Source: Leptodactylus fallax
Taxonomy: Eukaryota; Chordata; Amphibia; Anura; Leptodactylidae
Length of the DNA stretch: 64,000 bases
NCBI GenBank assembly: GCA_947044405.1
Contig: CAMRHE010000168.1
Location: 62,501 to 126,500 of the forward strand
Direction of reading: 5' to 3'
Notes under the pieces: generated by a model
What the model was told of the DNA's origin: nothing
What the model saw: only the letters and a program-made list of their open reading frames with translations
Database searches by the model: none
Translations under genes and position numbers: made by a program
Shown here: positions 60,179-64,000 of the stretch, piece after piece
How the letters are laid out: every line of letters starts with the position of its first letter
Position numbering within the stretch: the stretch's first letter is position 1

Positions 60179-60985
60179 CTTGAAGAAAGACAGGCAATTA
60201 GAAAAATATACTTCATAGATAATGAGGAATTATGTGGTCACTTATGTATAGTTTTTGGGTAAAAATACCACAAACTATTTGAGGAAACTGCAGCCTTATG
60301 TTAACCCATCACGTACTCTACTCTTCTGTCTTGGGGCTCCAGCCTATAGATCCACAAAGAAAATGCAGCTCCCTAAACATACATTCACATACTACAGCTT
60401 CCACGCTAGGCCGAAAACTCAGACACTTGTAACAGGCAATGGTTGCATAATTGTGAAAGTAATACTTAGGCTTTACATGCACAATCGCCTAGTGATTGGC
60501 CACGATGGGTAGGTGCAGTAGGGGACTTGTGGATGTACCTTGGGAGCATGTGGATATAGCCCTTGATTAGTTTGGAGCACTAATATGATAATAAAACATC
60601 AATTAACTGTACACTTACACATTTAGAGAGTAAAGGTCTAATTGATGGTCTCAAGTACTAAGTAATAAAATAAAATATGCTGAGCAGCTTAACAGCTGAG
60701 GTAAGTATCAAAAGCTAAACACCCTCCTAACTGGTGCAGCTTGCACCTTTTCTCCTCGGACTAATGGGGATTTTGATTTAGGTTATAATTGTCCAGCCCT
60801 ACAAAGGTCCAATACTAAATTCTTGTATAAATAAAGAATCCAGAAACGGTAGAAGGGCAATCGTCGCCATTTTTTTTTTTTTAGATCTTTTTAGACTTAA
60901 TAACATGCCTTATTCTCTCTTAGGTATGAATTGTTTTGATGTCTTTTTCAGCCATCACAGGTACTAAGCAGAGGACTGGTTACTG
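60179..60985 (-). other. psd3: psd3 intron upstream of the window's first exon
   Basis: This is the 3' end of the next intron; it continues to position 64000 and beyond. No further psd3 exon was recognised up to 64000. A T2-like left end (TTAAAAGGGTAATCCGG, 60987) is cut off by the LINE at about 61044. Confidence 0.7.
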
Positions 60986-61043
60986 TTAAAAGGGTAATCC
61001 GGTTTCTTGTACTGATGGCCTATCCTTAGGATAGGACATCAAC

Positions 61044-62990
61044 ATCTAGTCATATAGCACACGAGGTTGGCTGAAGACAGACGTCCATCAAGTCCAACCT
61101 ATAACGCTATAATATTGATCCAGAGGAAGCCAAAAAAAAATAAAATAAAATAAAAAAAAAATCTTAAACACCCATGAGGCAAATGTCAATTGCCCCATGT
61201 CAGGGGAAAAAAATTCCTTCCTGACTTCAAATCCGGCAATCCATATAAAAGCGTCGATCAACTCAAAAATCTAAAACCTATAATATTTTTCCGTTCAAAA
61301 AAAGTATCCAGACCCTCTTTGAACTTGCACAATGAATCCACCATCACCACATCCTGTAGTACTGGGGCCCAAAATTGCGCACAATAGTCTATGTGTGGCT
61401 GTAACAGTGATTTGTATAGAGGCATAACTATGTTCTTGTCAAGAGAATCTATACTCTTGATGCATGCCATAATTTTATTTGCCTTAGAGTTAAGCTTACT
61501 GCCCACCAAAATTCCCAACTCTTTTTCAGCGGCAGTCTTACCCACTAATTTACTATTAAGTACATAATCATACATTTTATTTCTTTGTCCACAATATATG
61601 ACCTTTCATTTGTCTACATTAATCTGAATTTGCCAAGTCCCATGCTTCCAGCTTCCCTAGCTCCCCTTTAGTATTCTAGTATCTTCCTCAGTTTTAAATA
61701 CTTTGCAGAGTTTAGCATAATCTGCAAATACAGAAGTCTTGCTCTGTAAACCCTTTTTAATAAACATTAGGAAAAGGAGAGGACCCAATACTGACCCTTG
61801 TGGTACCCCAGTAGTGACTGCAACCCAGTCTGTGTATTTCCAAAGCACCCTCTTTTTCCGATCACTGAGCCAGCTGTGAACTCAAATGCATATGTTTGCC
61901 CCCAGTCCCAACATTCTCATTTTCATCAACCTTTTATGTGGTTCAGTATTGAAAGACTTTGGTAATGTGTTGGACATGGTGTGTCTGGACATTGAAATGT
62001 CCAGTCTAGGACGGACTTCTTCATGCCAGTCAAGGGCTATTCTAAGCTGAATGTGCCTGCCCTCGTCAGATCGCAAACGCTAAGCAGCTTCAGGCCTGGC
62101 AAGTACCAGCGTGGGAGACAGGCTGGGAATCCCTGGTGCGTGTGATGGTTGTCTTGTAAATAAAGAGCTGTGTGTTGAAAAACAATCTTCCAGGTGAGGG
62201 CGTTGCCTTGATTTCGTTTGGACTCCACCAACCCAGGAGGGGTACCAATTGGTCGTCTAATTCCTGCTGATCAGATTAGTCAGGACCATCCCTCATAAAC
62301 CCATATTGATTGGGTGTTATAAGGTTATTTTCATGGAGATACTCCAAGATAACATCTCTAACAAAAGCTTCAAATATTTTACCCACCACTGAGGTTAGTC
62401 TTACCAGTCTATAGTTTCTGGGATCACTTTTTGACTCCTTTTTTGTATATTGGCACAACATTTGCTATGTGCCAGTCTTGTGGGACATACTCTGTTTCTA
62501 GGGAGTCCTGAAATATTAGATTCAATGGTCTGTAAATAACCATATTTAATGAATTCAAAACCGGGGTGTACAATCAGGACCCGGTAACTAGTCTATTTTA
62601 GTATTTTAAAAGATGCCTCTATACTTCTTCCTGGGTTAAGCAGGTAACATTTAATGTAAAATTTGCCTTATCTCTACAGTAGTCATGTCATCCTTCATTG
62701 TATTCTGTGTAAAAACAGTAGAGAAGACATTTAATAGATTAGCCTATTTCTTATCCTCCTTCACCCATTACTCCCAGATTTTTGAGAGGGCCCACAGTCC
62801 TTGTGTTAAGTTTCTTGAAGAATATTTAGGAGTTATTTTTACTTTCCCTGGCTATGAATCTCACTGCCCCAATCTTTTCCATGTTTATCAGTTATTTTTT
62901 TAATCTTATTTTCTTCCTTATAATTCTTCGATGCTTCTTCATTTTCCCCGTTTTAACACTTTTTTTTTTTTTTAAATGAATTGCGTCCCT
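61044..62990 (-). pseudogene. CR1/L2-type LINE ORF2 relic
   Basis: Minus-strand pieces in order: KKESKSDPRNYRLVRLTS, NLITPNQYGFMRDG (RT start, 62450-62290), an insertion, PHKRLMKMRMLGLGANI (61950), TGVPQGSVLGPLLFLMFI, SVFADYAKLCK, then KELGILVGSKLNSKANKI and LYKSLLQPHIDYCAQFW, ending in a 3' region with AAATGTCAATTGCCCCATG. The FADD catalytic box reads FADY, and frames shift several times. 62470-62990 probably is the linker before RT. Same sense as psd3; inert. Confidence 0.85.
62045..62146 (+). pseudogene. 5S-rRNA-like sequence inside the LINE
   Basis: Plus strand: CTCGTCAGATCGCAAACGCT, AAGCAGCTTCAGGCCTGGC, AAGTACCAGCGTGGGAGAC and GGCTGGGAATCCCTGGTGC follow 5S rRNA in order, including most of the internal control region (A box and C box). 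The first ~20 and last few bases are not recognisable and stems are broken, so it is not a working 5S gene. It may be a 5S pseudogene or the head of a 5S-derived SINE; AAATAAAGAGC follows at 62158. Confidence 0.75.
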
Positions 62991-63061
62991 CAGTTTTTTT
63001 TTGTGTTTTTTTAACCCACAGAGATTTATTTTTGTTCATTATGCATTTATTCCCATACGGT

Positions 63062-63086
63062 GTTATATATATATATATATATATAT

Positions 63087-63121
<35 letters not shown>
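63062..63121. repeat. (TA)n and (ATCT)n microsatellite
   Basis: About 12 TA dinucleotides then eight TCTA/ATCT tetramers. Confidence 0.95.
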
Positions 63122-63124
<3 letters not shown>

Positions 63125-63378
63125 CCCGGAAATATTTAAGATCCTTCTAAAATGTCCCATTTAGTCTGTGTACTTTTTTTCTTAAAGGACACTGTCCCAA
63201 TTTATGGCACTAAGGTCATCCCTTAGCTTAGGGGGAGTCAAACTAATTTTTACCGAGGGCCATATCAGCCTTATGATTGTCTAAGCGCTGTTAGCTACAT
63301 TTATACTGGCGCAAAATTACTATGCCAGTTAAGTGTAATTACATTTACATCCCGTTGAAGGCCATTTTAAAGCTGATG

Positions 63379-63520
63379 TTAACCCCTTCCCAACATTCGC
63401 CGTAATAGTACGACGGATGTTGGGTATTTAAATGTGGCGGCCACTCAGAAGCTTGCCATACAAATGCCAATATTTTGCAATGCAATGTTATTCTTTGAAC
63501 CCTCGCTAGTTAACTGTGCT
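63379..63520. mobile_element. piggyBac-type MITE left end
   Basis: TTAACCCCTTCCCAACATTC has the TTAA-CCCCTTC start seen in the complete piggyBac at 42514. CAACATTCGCCGTAATAGTA and CGACGGATGTTG form a terminal hairpin. The right end was not found; MITE-E follows. Confidence 0.55.
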
Positions 63521-63527
63521 TATAGTT

Positions 63528-63906
63528 CAACAGGACCTTTCATCACCTCCACCTATTCAAGTTCTTTGCTGGAATCAGTGGAGCGTCACCTATTCACAGA
63601 TGCTCAGCTGGAATTTTTTTTCTCTAGCCTCCACCATTCCCGAGCAACAAGCACATTAGTTTTGGTGCCTGATGTGCTATTTAGGTGCGAGGAGGACAGG
63701 CAGGAGGGCGTAATTCAGAGTGCCAATCAGAGGCAGCCAGTGTCAGGATCACACCCCTTGTCTGCTCCTACCCGACACTGCCCTTCTGACCGTATAGAGC
63801 CGAAATAGCATATCAGGTACCAAAGCTAATAGTACTGATTGCTTGCGAATGGTGGGAGCTAGAGAAAAGAATTCCAACTGTGCCAGAATCAATGGAGCAA
63901 CGCTTA
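63528..63906. mobile_element. MITE-E copy with long inverted arms
   Basis: It starts ACAGGACCTTTCATCACCTC. CTAGCCTCCACCATTCCCGA, TTTTGGTGCCTGATGTGCTA and GGAATCAGTGGAGCG are inverted in the right half (ATAGCATATCAGGTACC, GCGAATGGTGGGAGCTAG, GCCAGAATCAATGGAGC). The right terminal repeat is lost at the junction with the next TTAA element. Confidence 0.6.
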
Positions 63907-64000
63907 TTAAAGGGGTTGTTCAGGCAAAAATGGACAACTTGCTTAAGTTCTAAATAGGCCGGGAGTAGTGAAAAAAAAAAAAAAAAAAAAGTCATACTCC
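63907..64000. mobile_element. T2-like MITE, cut by window end
   Basis: TTAAAGGGGTTGTTCAGGCA is the family's left end; the element continues beyond the window. An A run occupies 63971-63990. Confidence 0.6.

Noticed and set aside
60179..60216. MKYIFLIACLSS as a signal peptide of the exon frame
   Set aside because: It precedes a pyrimidine tract and AG; PSD3 is not secreted and the phase fits an internal exon.
62045..62146. Functional 5S rRNA gene
   Set aside because: Ends are missing, several stem bases differ and no terminator T run follows directly.

Overview
The window is a stretch of vertebrate nuclear DNA, most likely from a frog or toad. The evidence is a host gene with introns, Tc1/mariner, piggyBac, hAT, Penelope-like, CR1/L2 and L1/Tx1 elements, and a very dense population of TTAA-flanked short palindromic elements whose ends (TTAAAGG-type) recall the T2 MITEs described from Xenopus. 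The species cannot be fixed from the sequence alone. No prokaryotic genes, CRISPR arrays or operons are present.

Host gene. One protein-coding gene crosses the whole window on the minus strand. Three exons can be placed by protein similarity, splice sites and reading phase: 60178-59798, 4556-4362 and 861-781. Joined, they encode the region before the Sec7 domain and the start of the Sec7 domain of PSD3 (EFA6D), a guanine-nucleotide exchange factor for ARF6. The intron between the first two is 55,241 bp and the next is 3,500 bp; almost everything else listed is repeat DNA inside these introns. The catalytic part of Sec7 and the PH domain must lie beyond position 1, and the amino-terminal exons beyond 64000.

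Layout. 1-4.3 kb: AT microsatellite, small MITEs, two exons. 5-17.7 kb: MITEs, several with long inverted repeats, and small transposase relics. 17.9-22.9 kb: an L1/Tx1-like LINE relic, then a decayed piggyBac-type repeat carrying a 1.57 kb Tc1 element. 23-34 kb: MITEs, LINE 3' ends, microsatellites and a minisatellite split by a TTAA element. 34.5-36.2 kb: a nearly complete Tc1 element. 36.9-38.6 kb: a Penelope-like relic. 40.5-49 kb: a three-level nest (old AT-rich repeat, then a hAT-like MITE, then a Tc1 element and a 5.7 kb piggyBac element). 50-56 kb: a nested palindromic MITE and two oppositely oriented hAT copies, each holding an expanded 32-bp minisatellite. 56.7-59.5 kb: tandem repeats and a MITE. 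59.8-60.2 kb: exon. 61-64 kb: CR1/L2 LINE relic with a 5S-rRNA-like insert, and MITEs.

Family labels used here are mine. MITE-A and MITE-E: TTAA elements with ends AGAGGACCTTTCA. MITE-B: contains CAGAGTTTTCCTCTG. MITE-C: ends GGTTCACACTA. MITE-D: ends TAGGTTCACA, contains GGACCCCATTATA. T2-like: TTAAAGGGG-type ends. Family F: AT-rich repeat with TTGTAGTTTTTATTG. Every autonomous element whose coding region I could read carries at least one inactivating change, so nothing here looks able to move without help in trans. I did not find a convincing new biological system. The most informative structures are the internally verifiable nests and the minisatellite-bearing hAT pair.
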